From NCBI GenBank assembly GCA_017962545.1, contig JAGCVD010000009.1:1-64000 (forward strand): a stretch of 64,000 nt of DNA. The letters run 5' to 3'. A program made the translations under genes and the position numbers. Below the pieces are notes generated by a model. The model worked only from the letters and a program-made list of their open reading frames with translations, did not search any database and was not told where the DNA came from. The DNA comes from Bacteroidales bacterium (lineage in GTDB: Bacteria > Bacteroidota > Bacteroidia > Bacteroidales > P3). This document shows positions 24,209-33,089 of this stretch, one piece after another (the first letter of the stretch is position 1; every line of letters starts with the position of its first letter).

Positions 24209-26188
24209 TTATTGTTGTTTGACAGTTGGGTACTCCACGCGAACGTGGTAGATGCTCATGATTTTATCTTTGAGGAATTTACGTATGCGAGCGATGTCGG
24301 CCAGCGACAGGGGACTGTTGTTCAGTTGCCCTGTCTGTATCTTACTGTCGATGAGTCGGTCGATCAGCGCGTCGGTATTCTCTTTGGTGTGCTGTTTCAG
24401 GCTGCGGCAGGCGGCCTCCACCGTGTCCACAATCATCACCACTGCCGTCTCGCGTGAATAAGGCTGTGGTCCTGGGTAGCGGAAGCGGCTCGTGTCGAAG
24501 TTCCCGTCGGGGTGCCGCTCCAGCTCCTTGGCGTAGAAATAGCCCGTATAGGTGGTGCCGTGATGCGTGCGAATAAAGTCCTGTACCTCCGCAGGCAGGT
24601 GGTAGTGACGTGCCAGCTCCAGGCCGTCGGTCACATGCTGCGTGATAATCTGTGCGCTCTCCATATAGTCCAGTTCGTCGTGCGGGTTGAATTCCGACGT
24701 CTGGTTCTCGGTGAAGTACAGAGGGTTGCGCACCTTTCCGATATCGTGGTACAGCGCTCCTACCTTGGCCAGCAGCGCGTCGCCGCCCAGCTCGCCCAGC
24801 AGGTCCTCCGTGATGTTGGCCACCTGGACTGAATGCTGGAAAGTCCCCGGTGCCCTCCTGCTCAACTCCCGTAGCGCCGGATGCCCTGTGCTGCTCAACT
24901 CCATCAACGTCAGGTGTGTCGTCATGCCGAACACCTTCTCGAACAGGTATATCATCGGGTAGGCCATCAGGGTCAGTAGCGCGTTCAGGAAGAACATCAG
25001 GTACTTCTCCGGTGTCAGCGACAGCAGGTTCGTATCTTGACTCAGCACGCCAGCCGAATAGATGAACGAATAGCTCAGGAAAATCACCAGAGCCAGCACA
25101 AAGAACTGGCTCCTCCTCTCCAGGTTGCGCACCGCGATGATGCTCATCATGCCCGTCACCAACTGGTAGAAAATGAACTCGAACGAATTCGGAACCAAGT
25201 TGGCCAGGATAATCACCGTTGTCAGATGGATGTACAGTGCCACCCGCATGTCGAAGAAGACACGCATCAGGATGGGCACTATACACAGCGGCACCAGCAG
25301 CACCCAGTCGGGGTTCACCCTTACTACCAGCGACACCAATGCCGACATCAGCAGTATCTGCAACATCACGAACAGCACCTTGCGGTCGTCCTTTAAGATG
25401 GGATGACGTGTGTTCTTCAGGAACATATACAATGCCACGAATGCAATCACCGCCAGTAGCAGCTGACCCAGCAGCTGTCCCCCGAGGCTGTAGTTCGAAG
25501 AAAACCTCCGGTCGTTCTCGGCCTCCAGACTACGTATCACCTGAGCCTTCTCCTCCGTCACCTCCTCGCCCTTGGAAACAATGTTCTCGCCAGCCATCAC
25601 CATACGGCTGCTGTGGCCTATCTGCGACAATCGGCTGTCCAGCTCGAGCGCAGTGCGGTTCTCGTCGAGAACCAGGCTGGGGGCCAACACCCTGTCGCGC
25701 AGCACCCCAGGTTCGAGGTCGGCGGCGCTGATGAACTCGCGGCTGCGGTGCATACTGCCCACCGCGCCGCCCAGCACCACCACCGAATGACCTTCCAGAG
25801 GTGTCTCTCCTGTCTCGATATAGCCGATGCGGTATATGCTGTCAATCTGTCGTTTGAGCGTCCGTTGTTCGGCCTGTGTCAGCTTCAGCGACTCCAGGCG
25901 TTCCAGCGCCGTCGTGCGTGCCGTCGAGTCCACACGGTAATACAGGATGGCCTTCTGCCGCTCCGCCTCCTGCTCCATCGCCAGTTCGTCTGACGAGAGC
26001 ATCACAGCAAAATCGTACGGAGCCACCAAATTCGTACCGCGCCAGATGGCGCCCACCTTGTAGTCATAATGCTCTCCATGACGCGTATGCGGGAAAAGCA
26101 CCACAATCAGTATCGCCGTGACCAGCATGGCCAGTATTCTGTAAATCAGCGACAAGCGCTTTACTGTTGCTGTTATTACACTATTCAT
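24209..26188 (-). CDS. PgpH-like 7TM HD phosphohydrolase
   Basis: Membrane HD-domain protein related to PgpH, which degrades cyclic di-AMP in Firmicutes. Layout: one N-terminal helix, an extracytoplasmic 7TMR-HDED-type domain (about 45-260), seven helices (about 270-480) and a cytoplasmic HD domain with HSVQVAN, the metal HD pair in LYHDIGK, and later THHGTT. The annotated frame could begin at TTG 26200, but ATG 26188 (659 residues) is more likely. It is first in an operon with yfhO and a glycosyltransferase, hinting that a nucleotide second messenger and envelope polymer synthesis are connected. Substrate is inferred from the family. Confidence 0.88.
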   Translation of the reverse strand: MNSVITATVKRLSLIYRILAMLVTAILIVVLFPHTRHGEHYDYKVGAIWRGTNLVAPYDFAVMLSSDELAMEQEAERQKAILYYRVDSTARTTALERLESLKLTQAEQRTLKRQIDSIYRIGYIETGETPLEGHSVVVLGGAVGSMHRSREFISAADLEPGVLRDRVLAPSLVLDENRTALELDSRLSQIGHSSRMVMAGENIVSKGEEVTEEKAQVIRSLEAENDRRFSSNYSLGGQLLGQLLLAVIAFVALYMFLKNTRHPILKDDRKVLFVMLQILLMSALVSLVVRVNPDWVLLVPLCIVPILMRVFFDMRVALYIHLTTVIILANLVPNSFEFIFYQLVTGMMSIIAVRNLERRSQFFVLALVIFLSYSFIYSAGVLSQDTNLLSLTPEKYLMFFLNALLTLMAYPMIYLFEKVFGMTTHLTLMELSSTGHPALRELSRRAPGTFQHSVQVANITEDLLGELGGDALLAKVGALYHDIGKVRNPLYFTENQTSEFNPHDELDYMESAQIITQHVTDGLELARHYHLPAEVQDFIRTHHGTTYTGYFYAKELERHPDGNFDTSRFRYPGPQPYSRETAVVMIVDTVEAACRSLKQHTKENTDALIDRLIDSKIQTGQLNNSPLSLADIARIRKFLKDKIMSIYHVRVEYPTVKQQ

Positions 26189-26272
26189 AATTGACTGCAA
26201 ATATACGAAAAAAAGATAAAACTAACGTAAAATATAAAAAGACCCTTTGACGAGGCTTTTTTAAAACTCTTT

Positions 26273-26302
26273 TTTGTATGTCGGGAAAAAAGTATATCTT
26301 TG
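26273..26302 (+). promoter_or_regulatory. Bacteroidota-type promoter for the flavodiiron operon
   Basis: TTTG (26273-26276), 18-base spacer, TATCTTTG (26295-26302), with ATG at 26327. It also shows that an in-frame start at 26300 cannot be used. Confidence 0.72.
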
Positions 26303-26326
26303 CACCGAGAAAAACAACATACCATT

Positions 26327-27520
26327 ATGGCGAAAAAGATAACAGACAGAGTGACTTGGGTCGGCAAGGTCGACTGGGAACTCACTCATTTCCATGGCGA
26401 CGAACTCTCCACCCATCGTGGTTCATCGTACAACTCATACCTTGTCCGTGACGAGAAGGTGGCGCTGATAGATACCGTCTGGCAGCCCTACGACCGTGAG
26501 TTCGTCAGCCGTCTGGCGCAGGAGATAGATTTGACGAAGATTGATTACATTGTGATGAACCACAATGAGATTGACCACAGTGGTGCCTTGCCAGAATTAA
26601 TGCGTGCTGTTCCCGTGGGCACCCCCATCTATTGCACAGCCAAAGGCGAGGCCATTATCCGTGGTCATTATCACGAAGACTGGAACTTTGTCAATGTCAA
26701 GAGCGGCGACACCCTCGACCTCGGCACTGGCACTCTCACGTTCATCGAGGCGCCCATGTTGCATTGGCCCGACACCATGTTTACCTACTACAATGGTGAC
26801 GGCGGCCTTCTCTTCAGCAACGATGGTTTTGGCCAGCACTATGCCACCGAAAGCCTCTTCAACGACGCTGTCGATGCCTCCGAGCTTTATTACGAGGCTA
26901 TGAAGTATTACGCTAACATCCTCAATACATACAGTCCCATCGCCCTGCGCAAGGTGAAGGAAATTATGGCCATGAATCTACCTTTGACGATGATATGCCC
27001 CTCGCACGGCGTCATTTGGCGCGACAATCCCATGCAGATTGTGGAGAAATACCTTGACTGGGCCGCCGACTACCAAGAGGACAGGGTCACTGTTGTCTAT
27101 GATACCATGTGGCAGTCCACGCGTCGCATGGCCGAAGCTATTGCCGACGGTATCCGACAGGTTAGCCCCACCACTGAGGTAAAGCTCTTCAATGCCGCCC
27201 TTTCCGACAAGAACGACATCACCACCGAGGTGTTTCGCTCCAAGGCCCTGCTTGTCGGCTCACCCACTGTCAACTATGGTCTTACCTATGCTATCGATGG
27301 TCTGCTGGGCATGATGAAAGGTCTCAAGTTTCGAAATAAAAAAGCCGCCGCTTTCGGCAGCTATGGTTGGAGCGGAGAAGGTGCCAAGCTTATCTCGGCA
27401 GCCCTTCAGGGCGCTGGATTCGAGCTTGTCAACGAAGGTGTCCGTGCCCTCTGGGTCCCCGACGAGGATGCCCTTAATCAATGTCGTGAATATGGACGCA
27501 ACTTTGCCCAAGCATTATGA
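26327..27520 (+). CDS. A-type flavodiiron protein (FprA family)
   Basis: Oxygen- or nitric oxide-reducing flavodiiron protein of 397 residues. The N-terminal metallo-beta-lactamase domain carries the diiron ligand motif HNEIDH (His79, Glu81, Asp83, His84) and later ligands in MLHWPDTMFTY and CPSHG; the flavodoxin domain (about 255-395) has the FMN loop TMWQSTRRMA and GSPTVNYG. It detoxifies O2 or NO in anaerobes, receiving electrons from a rubredoxin or similar protein not found here. The start at 26327 follows the promoter. Its stop overlaps the next start in ATGA. Confidence 0.94.
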   Translation: MAKKITDRVTWVGKVDWELTHFHGDELSTHRGSSYNSYLVRDEKVALIDTVWQPYDREFVSRLAQEIDLTKIDYIVMNHNEIDHSGALPELMRAVPVGTPIYCTAKGEAIIRGHYHEDWNFVNVKSGDTLDLGTGTLTFIEAPMLHWPDTMFTYYNGDGGLLFSNDGFGQHYATESLFNDAVDASELYYEAMKYYANILNTYSPIALRKVKEIMAMNLPLTMICPSHGVIWRDNPMQIVEKYLDWAADYQEDRVTVVYDTMWQSTRRMAEAIADGIRQVSPTTEVKLFNAALSDKNDITTEVFRSKALLVGSPTVNYGLTYAIDGLLGMMKGLKFRNKKAAAFGSYGWSGEGAKLISAALQGAGFELVNEGVRALWVPDEDALNQCREYGRNFAQAL

Positions 27521-28734
27521 ATTTGATAGATGAAATAAAGGCGCTGGCACATGCACAGCGAGAGGAGGTGATAGAGTGGCGTCGTTGGATGCACCGCCAC
27601 CCCGAGTTGAGCCAGGAAGAGTATGGTACTATGGCCTTCGTGGCTGAGCGGCTGACGGAGATGGGTCTTAAGCCCCGCACTGGCATCGGTGGCACTGGTG
27701 TAATGGCTATGTTGAAAGGAGAAGGGATAAAAGCGAAAGGTGAAAGAGATTATTGTGTGGCGCTTCGTGCCGACTACGATGCACTGCCCATCACTGAAGA
27801 TACTGGCCTGCCATTCTCTTCGGAGAACCCTGGCGTGATGCACGCTTGCGGCCACGATATGCATACATGCTCTTTGTTGGGTGCCGCTAAAATACTCTGC
27901 CAGTTGCGCAACCGACTACAGGGTGACATTATGTTCATCTTCGAGCCTTCGGAGGAGAAATACCCAGGAGGCGCACGTATGATGATGGACGATGGACTTT
28001 TCGAGGAGGTATTGCCAAACGAAATCTACGCATTCCATTGTCTGCCTGAGATGGACTGCGGTCGTGTGGGGATGCGCAAGGGACGCTATATGGCCTCTAC
28101 TGACGAACTCTACTGGACAGTCAAGGGTAAAGGTGGCCACGGAGCTACGCCTCACCTCAGTGTCGACCCTATTGTCGTTGCCAGCCATATCGTAATCGCT
28201 CTCCAACAGGTGGTCTCACGCAATGCTGTCCCCATGATGCCGACGGTGCTTACCATCGGAAAAATACAAGAGCAGGGTGGTCGCACCAACATTATCCCCG
28301 ACACGGTGAAGATGGAAGGTATTATCCGCACTTTCGATCCCGAGTGGCGCCTCGAAGCACATGAGAAGATACGCCATATCAGCACTGGCGTAGCCGAAGC
28401 CATGGGTGCTGAGTGCGACCTCTTTATCGACTACGGATATCCTCCAGTCATCAATGACGATGCCTGTACTCAGCAAGTCCATGACAACTCCTGCGCTTAC
28501 CTTGGTGCCGACAATGTTGAATGGCTTGACTTACGCATGACTGCCGAGGATTTTTCTTTCTATCAGCAACGCATACCGTCGTGCTACTTCCGCATCGGCA
28601 TCCATGAACCCGGTACCCCGTTCTGCAACCTGCATCGACCCAACCTTATCGTTGACGAGCGCAGCCTTGAGTTGGCCAACGGCCTTATCGCATACAATGC
28701 CATCATGGCTTTGAACAATAGAATTAAAAAGTAG
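27517..28734 (+). CDS. M20 family amidohydrolase (aminoacylase/hippuricase-like)
   Basis: Zinc-dependent M20D-type hydrolase of 405 residues that removes N-acyl groups from amino acids or similar amides. Motifs: RWMHRHPELSQEE, ALRADYDALPI, CGHDMHTCSLLGAA (metal His and catalytic region), EPSEEKYPGGARMM with the tandem Glu, and the C-terminal HRP of NLHRPN. Residues about 68-78 (KGEGIKAKGERD) are encoded by a purine-rich repeat at 27714-27752 that looks inserted. It overlaps the flavodiiron gene by 4 bases and abuts the MATE gene without spacing. The physiological substrate is unknown. Confidence 0.9.
   Translation: MNLIDEIKALAHAQREEVIEWRRWMHRHPELSQEEYGTMAFVAERLTEMGLKPRTGIGGTGVMAMLKGEGIKAKGERDYCVALRADYDALPITEDTGLPFSSENPGVMHACGHDMHTCSLLGAAKILCQLRNRLQGDIMFIFEPSEEKYPGGARMMMDDGLFEEVLPNEIYAFHCLPEMDCGRVGMRKGRYMASTDELYWTVKGKGGHGATPHLSVDPIVVASHIVIALQQVVSRNAVPMMPTVLTIGKIQEQGGRTNIIPDTVKMEGIIRTFDPEWRLEAHEKIRHISTGVAEAMGAECDLFIDYGYPPVINDDACTQQVHDNSCAYLGADNVEWLDLRMTAEDFSFYQQRIPSCYFRIGIHEPGTPFCNLHRPNLIVDERSLELANGLIAYNAIMALNNRIKK
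27714..27752 (+). repeat. In-frame purine-rich repeat inside the M20 gene
   Basis: Repeated GAAAGGAGAAGG and GAAAGGTGAAAG units encode a hydrophilic KGEGIKAKGERD loop between two conserved blocks of the enzyme. It resembles the run at 6494-6524. Confidence 0.55.
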
Positions 28735-30141
28735 ATGGACAACACCAAGGAGTTGGAGACTAGACCTGTTGGTAGCTTGCTGTGGCAGTATGCCCTGCCT
28801 GCCGTCATCACCCAGGTGGTGGCGTCGGTCTACAACATCGTCGACCGCGTGTTCCTCGGACAATATGTCGGTGCACTCGCTATTGCCGGCCTGGCCATCA
28901 CTATGCCTATCATGAATATCATCCATGCTCTCGGATCGTTGGTGGGCGCAGGCTCCAGTGCCCGTATGAGCATTGTGTTGGGTCGCAAGGATGTGCGCTG
29001 GGCCGAGAAAATCTTGGGCAACAGCCTGCTGCTCACATTCTTCTTTGGAGCCATCTTCCTCACGGGCGGCTATTGCTTCATGGACGACATTCTTCATCTC
29101 TTCGGCGCCTCGGGTGAGACTGTCGGCTATGCCCGTGAATATATGCTCATCGTGCTGCCAGGAATGTTCTTCACCACTCTCAGTTTTAACCTCACAGGTC
29201 TTATCCGCGCCAGCGGCTATCCGACCAAGAGCATGTGGATTATGGCAGGCGGCGCCATCCTCAATATCTTCCTTGACGCTCTCTTTATTATGTTACTGGA
29301 TTGGGGTATAGCTGGTGCCGCTTGGGCTACCACCATCTCAATGACCTCCACCTCGGTGGCGGCAGTGTTGCATTTCGTCCATCCGAAGTCTTTCATCCGC
29401 TTCCGTCGCCACGCTTGGGCTCCGAAACTCTACATCTTCCGTAATATACTGCTCATAGGTATGAGTCCTTTCCTGATGAATCTGGCAGCCTCGCTCGTTG
29501 TGGCTCTGCTCAACAGCCAGCTTATTCATTATGGCGGCGACTTGGCCGTAGGAGCCTATGGCATCGTCAATACCTTCGGCGCTTTTATGGTGATGCTCAT
29601 CTTCGGCATCTGTCAGGGTATGCAGCCCATTGCGGGTTACAATTACGGTGCCGGCCATAACCGTCGTCTGCGTGACGTCTACGTGCTGGCTATGAAGTGG
29701 GCGGTGGCTGTCGGCACCCTTGGCGCCCTGTTGGCCATGATTGTACCACGGCTCATCTTGCAGGCCTTCACAACCAGCGGTGAACTGATCGACATCGGTG
29801 TTCCCGCCATGCGCTACCTCAACGTGATGATGCCTTTGATAGCTTTCACCATCACTAACTCGCAGTTCTTCCAGAGCATCGACAAACCTTGGATATCCAT
29901 CGTCACCAGTCTCTCACGCCAGTTGCTCTTCCTGATTCCGTTGATGTATATCATCCCAGGCCTCTTCGAGGTTGCCGGTGGCAAAGGCCTGACGGGTATG
30001 TGGGCCACCTGTACCATCTGTGACGTGTTGGGAACCCTTCTGGCGGCGGCATTGTTGATGACACAACTCAAGGTCTTCCGTCCGGGCTATGTGCCGCCCG
30101 AGCGCAAGCCACGCAAGGAATTGGGTCCTAAGGAATCTTAA
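28735..30141 (+). CDS. MATE family efflux transporter
   Basis: Multidrug and toxic-compound extrusion protein, 468 residues with 12 helices in two halves, driven by Na+ or H+. The two MatE domains begin at PVGSLLWQYALPAVITQVVAS (about 11-31) and at the ILLIGMSPFLMNLAAS region (about 238). The gene starts directly after the amidohydrolase stop. Its C-terminus is basic. Substrate is unknown; the neighbourhood (flavodiiron protein, DNA polymerase) might be stress-related, but this is only adjacency. Confidence 0.92.
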   Translation: MDNTKELETRPVGSLLWQYALPAVITQVVASVYNIVDRVFLGQYVGALAIAGLAITMPIMNIIHALGSLVGAGSSARMSIVLGRKDVRWAEKILGNSLLLTFFFGAIFLTGGYCFMDDILHLFGASGETVGYAREYMLIVLPGMFFTTLSFNLTGLIRASGYPTKSMWIMAGGAILNIFLDALFIMLLDWGIAGAAWATTISMTSTSVAAVLHFVHPKSFIRFRRHAWAPKLYIFRNILLIGMSPFLMNLAASLVVALLNSQLIHYGGDLAVGAYGIVNTFGAFMVMLIFGICQGMQPIAGYNYGAGHNRRLRDVYVLAMKWAVAVGTLGALLAMIVPRLILQAFTTSGELIDIGVPAMRYLNVMMPLIAFTITNSQFFQSIDKPWISIVTSLSRQLLFLIPLMYIIPGLFEVAGGKGLTGMWATCTICDVLGTLLAAALLMTQLKVFRPGYVPPERKPRKELGPKES

Positions 30142-30147
30142 TGACTC

Positions 30148-31335
30148 ATGTATTGTCTGCACATAGACTGCAATGCTTATTTTGCCTCGTGCGAGATAGC
30201 TACCCGTTCGGAGTTGGAAGGCAAGCCTGTTGTGGTGGCCAACGACAATGAGAACGGCGGAGGAGTCATTCTGGCGCTCAATGGCGAGGCGAAAGCGTTG
30301 GGTTTGTCGCGAGGTATTCCCCTTTTCAAGGTGCGCCAAAAGTTGCAGGCAGAGCAGGTGGTGATATGTACTGCTGACCACAGGAAATACCGCCGCATCT
30401 CGCAGGCTATCATGGACGAGGTGATAAAACAAGGCATTGTGCAGGATTTTGTCCAGTATTCTGTCGATGAGTTCTTTGGTACACTGCCTTTGGATGACCC
30501 TAACGAGCTGCGGCTCTACGTTGCCAAGGTGCGCGACCTGATTTGGCAGAGCAATCATATACCCGTCGGGTGCGGCCTGTCGCAGACCTACACGCTGGCC
30601 AAGGTGGCCACCCATTTTGCTAAACGTCATCAAGGCTATGGCGGCATCTGCGTTCTGTCGCCCGAGAAGCGTGAACGAGCCCTGTCGCTGTTGACTGTGG
30701 GTGAGGTCTGGGGTATAGGTCGGCAGAACCGCCGCCATCTTGAAGCGGCGGGTTTCCATACAGCACTTGATTTTGCCAGAGCCCCTGAATCGGTGATTCT
30801 TAAGTTGCTCAATACGGCAGGTGTGCATACGTGGCAGGAGCTAAACGGCATGCCGGCCATTACGCTCGTCACCCGTGAACGGCAGAAGTCGATTATGCAG
30901 AGCCACACCTTTGCCGTGATGATTAAAGAGAATGAGCCTCTGGCACAAGAGGTGGCTACATTCGCCAGCCGATGTGCTGTCACGCTTCGTCACCAGGAGA
31001 GTCTCTGCTCTGTAGTGACGGTTTTTGTATCCACCAACCGCTATCGTGATGACCTGCCCCAGTATCGCAGCCAGGCTACCTGCCGTCTGGAGAAACCTAC
31101 CGCCGACACCCCAGCCATCATCAAGGCAGCTACCGCGTTGTTAGACGGACTCTATCGTCAGGGGTACCTGTACAAGCAGGCCGGCGTGGTGCTCTCAGGC
31201 ATAGTGCCCGACGAAGGGCACCAATTGGACCTCTTCTCAGTCGAAGCCGACGAGAGAAGACAGCGTCTGATGTCGGTCGCTGACAGCATCAATAATAAAT
31301 TCGGCCCTGACAGCGTCACTTTTGGCAAGCGTTAG
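30148..31335 (+). CDS. UmuC-like Y-family DNA polymerase
   Basis: Translesion polymerase of 395 residues. Catalytic acidic residues are Asp in HIDCNAYFASCE and the Asp-Glu pair in YSVDEFF; the thumb region has GVGxxT-like TVGEVWGIG, and the C-terminus LDLFSVEADERRQRLMSVADSIN matches the UmuC tail more than DinB. UmuC normally needs UmuD', but no umuD gene is adjacent, unlike in most umuDC operons. It is the last gene of the run from 26327, six bases after the MATE gene. No LexA-like site is recognised upstream. Confidence 0.87.
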   Translation: MYCLHIDCNAYFASCEIATRSELEGKPVVVANDNENGGGVILALNGEAKALGLSRGIPLFKVRQKLQAEQVVICTADHRKYRRISQAIMDEVIKQGIVQDFVQYSVDEFFGTLPLDDPNELRLYVAKVRDLIWQSNHIPVGCGLSQTYTLAKVATHFAKRHQGYGGICVLSPEKRERALSLLTVGEVWGIGRQNRRHLEAAGFHTALDFARAPESVILKLLNTAGVHTWQELNGMPAITLVTRERQKSIMQSHTFAVMIKENEPLAQEVATFASRCAVTLRHQESLCSVVTVFVSTNRYRDDLPQYRSQATCRLEKPTADTPAIIKAATALLDGLYRQGYLYKQAGVVLSGIVPDEGHQLDLFSVEADERRQRLMSVADSINNKFGPDSVTFGKR

Positions 31336-31394
31336 CGCTTTTTTGTTTTGTTCGGCATAATAATCGGAGTGCTGGCACGTTATCTATTATAATT

Positions 31395-32438
31395 ATGGAA
31401 ATCTACGACAACTATTCCCTTAAGGGACTCAATACTTTCGGCATCGACGTGAGGGCGCGGCGTGTCATATTCCTTCGGGGTAGCACGCTCGACGAGCCGT
31501 TTCGCTTCATGTATGATGTGGAGGAACTGCTGAAGAGCGACTTCCGTCAGGCACCCTATATGGTCATCGGTGAGGGCAGCAACCTCGTCTTTACAAAGGA
31601 CTACGAAGGGACGCTCATCAAAATTGGCGAGGCGGTGTTCCACGGCGACGGCTCCTCCCGCCGGGGAGATAACGATGTCCACTACAGGTATCTCACCGTG
31701 GGGGCGCGTATGCTCACCGACGAGATGGTGCGTATCAGCGTTGGCTACAAGTATTATGGCATGGAGAACCTGTCGGCCATCCCAGGTAACATCGGTGCCG
31801 CAGTAGTGCAGAATGTCGGCGCCTACGGTGTGGAGATGAAGGACATAGTGGAGACTGTCGACGCCATTGACCTCATGAGTGGTGGGCAACGTTCTTTCAC
31901 AGCCGAAGAGTGCGCCTTTGGCTACCGCACGTCGCTCTTTAAGCAGCAGGCGGGCCGCTGGCTCATCTGGCGAGTGAAGCTGCGTCTCAACAAGGAGTTC
32001 CGCCCTATACTAACTTACAAAGCTTTGGCTGACGAGCTGCAGCGACGTGGTATCGGCGAGCCCACGCAACAGCAGGTGCGCGACATCGTCACAGAGTTGC
32101 GATGGAGCAAACTGCCACGACCCGAGGAATACGGGTCCGCTGGCAGTTTCTTCAAGAATCCTGTGGTCGACGAGGTTTTGGCCACGAACTTAAAAAAGGA
32201 ATATCCGGATATGCCGCTATATCCGGGCAATAAGCTCTCGGCTGGCTGGCTGATAGACCGTGCGGGTTGGAAGGGGAGAACCCTTGGCCACGCGGGTGTG
32301 TGGCCTAAGCAGGCTCTGGTGCTTTACAACGCCGGCGGATGCACTGGTCAGGAAGTGGTGGACCTCGCACAAGCGATAAAAAAGGATGTGAAACAGAAAT
32401 TCGGCGTCACCCTCGAACCCGAAGCAATAATAATTTAG
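31395..32438 (+). CDS. murB: UDP-N-acetylenolpyruvoylglucosamine reductase MurB
   Basis: FAD-dependent reductase that makes UDP-MurNAc, the second committed step of peptidoglycan synthesis, 347 residues. FAD-binding block VIGEGSNLVF, AIPGNIGAAVVQNVGAYG, the catalytic Ser in AGSFFKNP and the C-terminal type I extension (SAGWLIDRAGWKG) are all intact. It is preceded by only 59 bases with a weak hairpin after the UmuC-like gene, and is followed 2 bases later by a hypothetical gene. All key residues are present, so it is probably the essential copy. Confidence 0.95.
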   Translation: MEIYDNYSLKGLNTFGIDVRARRVIFLRGSTLDEPFRFMYDVEELLKSDFRQAPYMVIGEGSNLVFTKDYEGTLIKIGEAVFHGDGSSRRGDNDVHYRYLTVGARMLTDEMVRISVGYKYYGMENLSAIPGNIGAAVVQNVGAYGVEMKDIVETVDAIDLMSGGQRSFTAEECAFGYRTSLFKQQAGRWLIWRVKLRLNKEFRPILTYKALADELQRRGIGEPTQQQVRDIVTELRWSKLPRPEEYGSAGSFFKNPVVDEVLATNLKKEYPDMPLYPGNKLSAGWLIDRAGWKGRTLGHAGVWPKQALVLYNAGGCTGQEVVDLAQAIKKDVKQKFGVTLEPEAIII

Positions 32439-32440
32439 TT

Positions 32441-33088
32441 ATGGAAAAGACAGAGAAATTTTGGCAGTGGTTTCAGGACCACAATGAACAGCTGATATCC
32501 CTGGGCGACCTTGACGAGAAAGGACGCCAAGAGTTGGAGAACGCCCTGCAGTACCAGCTCACCAAATACTGCGACGGCCTGACCTACGAGATGGGTGACC
32601 CCACCGCCGACGGACGCACGCTGACTTTCACCGCCGAGGGTGACACCGACCTCTTCCGTTATGTGGTGGAACTCGTCGATGCGGCGCCCGATCTCGACTG
32701 GTGGCAGTTTGTGGCTTTCAAGCAGCCCATGGGCACCGACCTCAAGGTGCGTTTCGACAAGATGCTCTTCGAGACCAAGAAGATGTACTTCCAGCAGCTG
32801 GAGTGTGAAGAAGAACCTGAGATGCTGGGACTGCGCATCGCCGTCCCCTTTGAATCCTCCCCTAAGGTAGGGGAGGTGCCCGAAGGGCGGAGGGGTATGG
32901 ACGACGAGGATTTCCAAGTGGGTGTCTATGTTACCCTCGAGGCCCTCATCGGCGAGTTCGACTGTGCCACCCTCATCGGCTACATGGAGACCGTCCCTGT
33001 GCCTGCCGAGCCTTTCAAGGCGGGTTTCCAGCCGTTGGACGACCTGTCCAAGTTCGTCGAGTGGTTCAAGGCCAAACGTGACGAGTGA
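32441..33088 (+). CDS. Hypothetical cytosolic protein with an inserted repeat
   Basis: A 215-residue protein without signal or membrane segments. It starts MEKTEKFWQWFQDHNEQ, is acidic, and has alternating helix and strand segments (LTFTAEGD, WWQFVAFKQPMG, VGVYVTLEALIG); the pattern recalls DUF695-like proteins but I would not assign a family. A palindromic repeat at 32856-32899 runs in frame and encodes SSPKVGEVPEGRRGMD (residues about 139-154), interrupting a strand region. ATG 32441 is chosen; a longer frame overlaps murB. It is 2 bases after murB and 1 base before the sialidase gene. Confidence 0.7.
   Translation: MEKTEKFWQWFQDHNEQLISLGDLDEKGRQELENALQYQLTKYCDGLTYEMGDPTADGRTLTFTAEGDTDLFRYVVELVDAAPDLDWWQFVAFKQPMGTDLKVRFDKMLFETKKMYFQQLECEEEPEMLGLRIAVPFESSPKVGEVPEGRRGMDDEDFQVGVYVTLEALIGEFDCATLIGYMETVPVPAEPFKAGFQPLDDLSKFVEWFKAKRDE
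32856..32899 (+). repeat. Two-hairpin palindromic repeat, in-frame copy 1
   Basis: A 21-bp near-palindrome (32856-32876, arms CCTCCCCTA and TAGGGGAGG), then a small palindrome GCCCGAAGGGC (32878-32888), then GGAGGGGTATG. The same three-part layout recurs on the minus strand at 63567-63618. Both copies are inside genes and keep the frame. Confidence 0.85.
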
Positions 33089-33089
33089 C

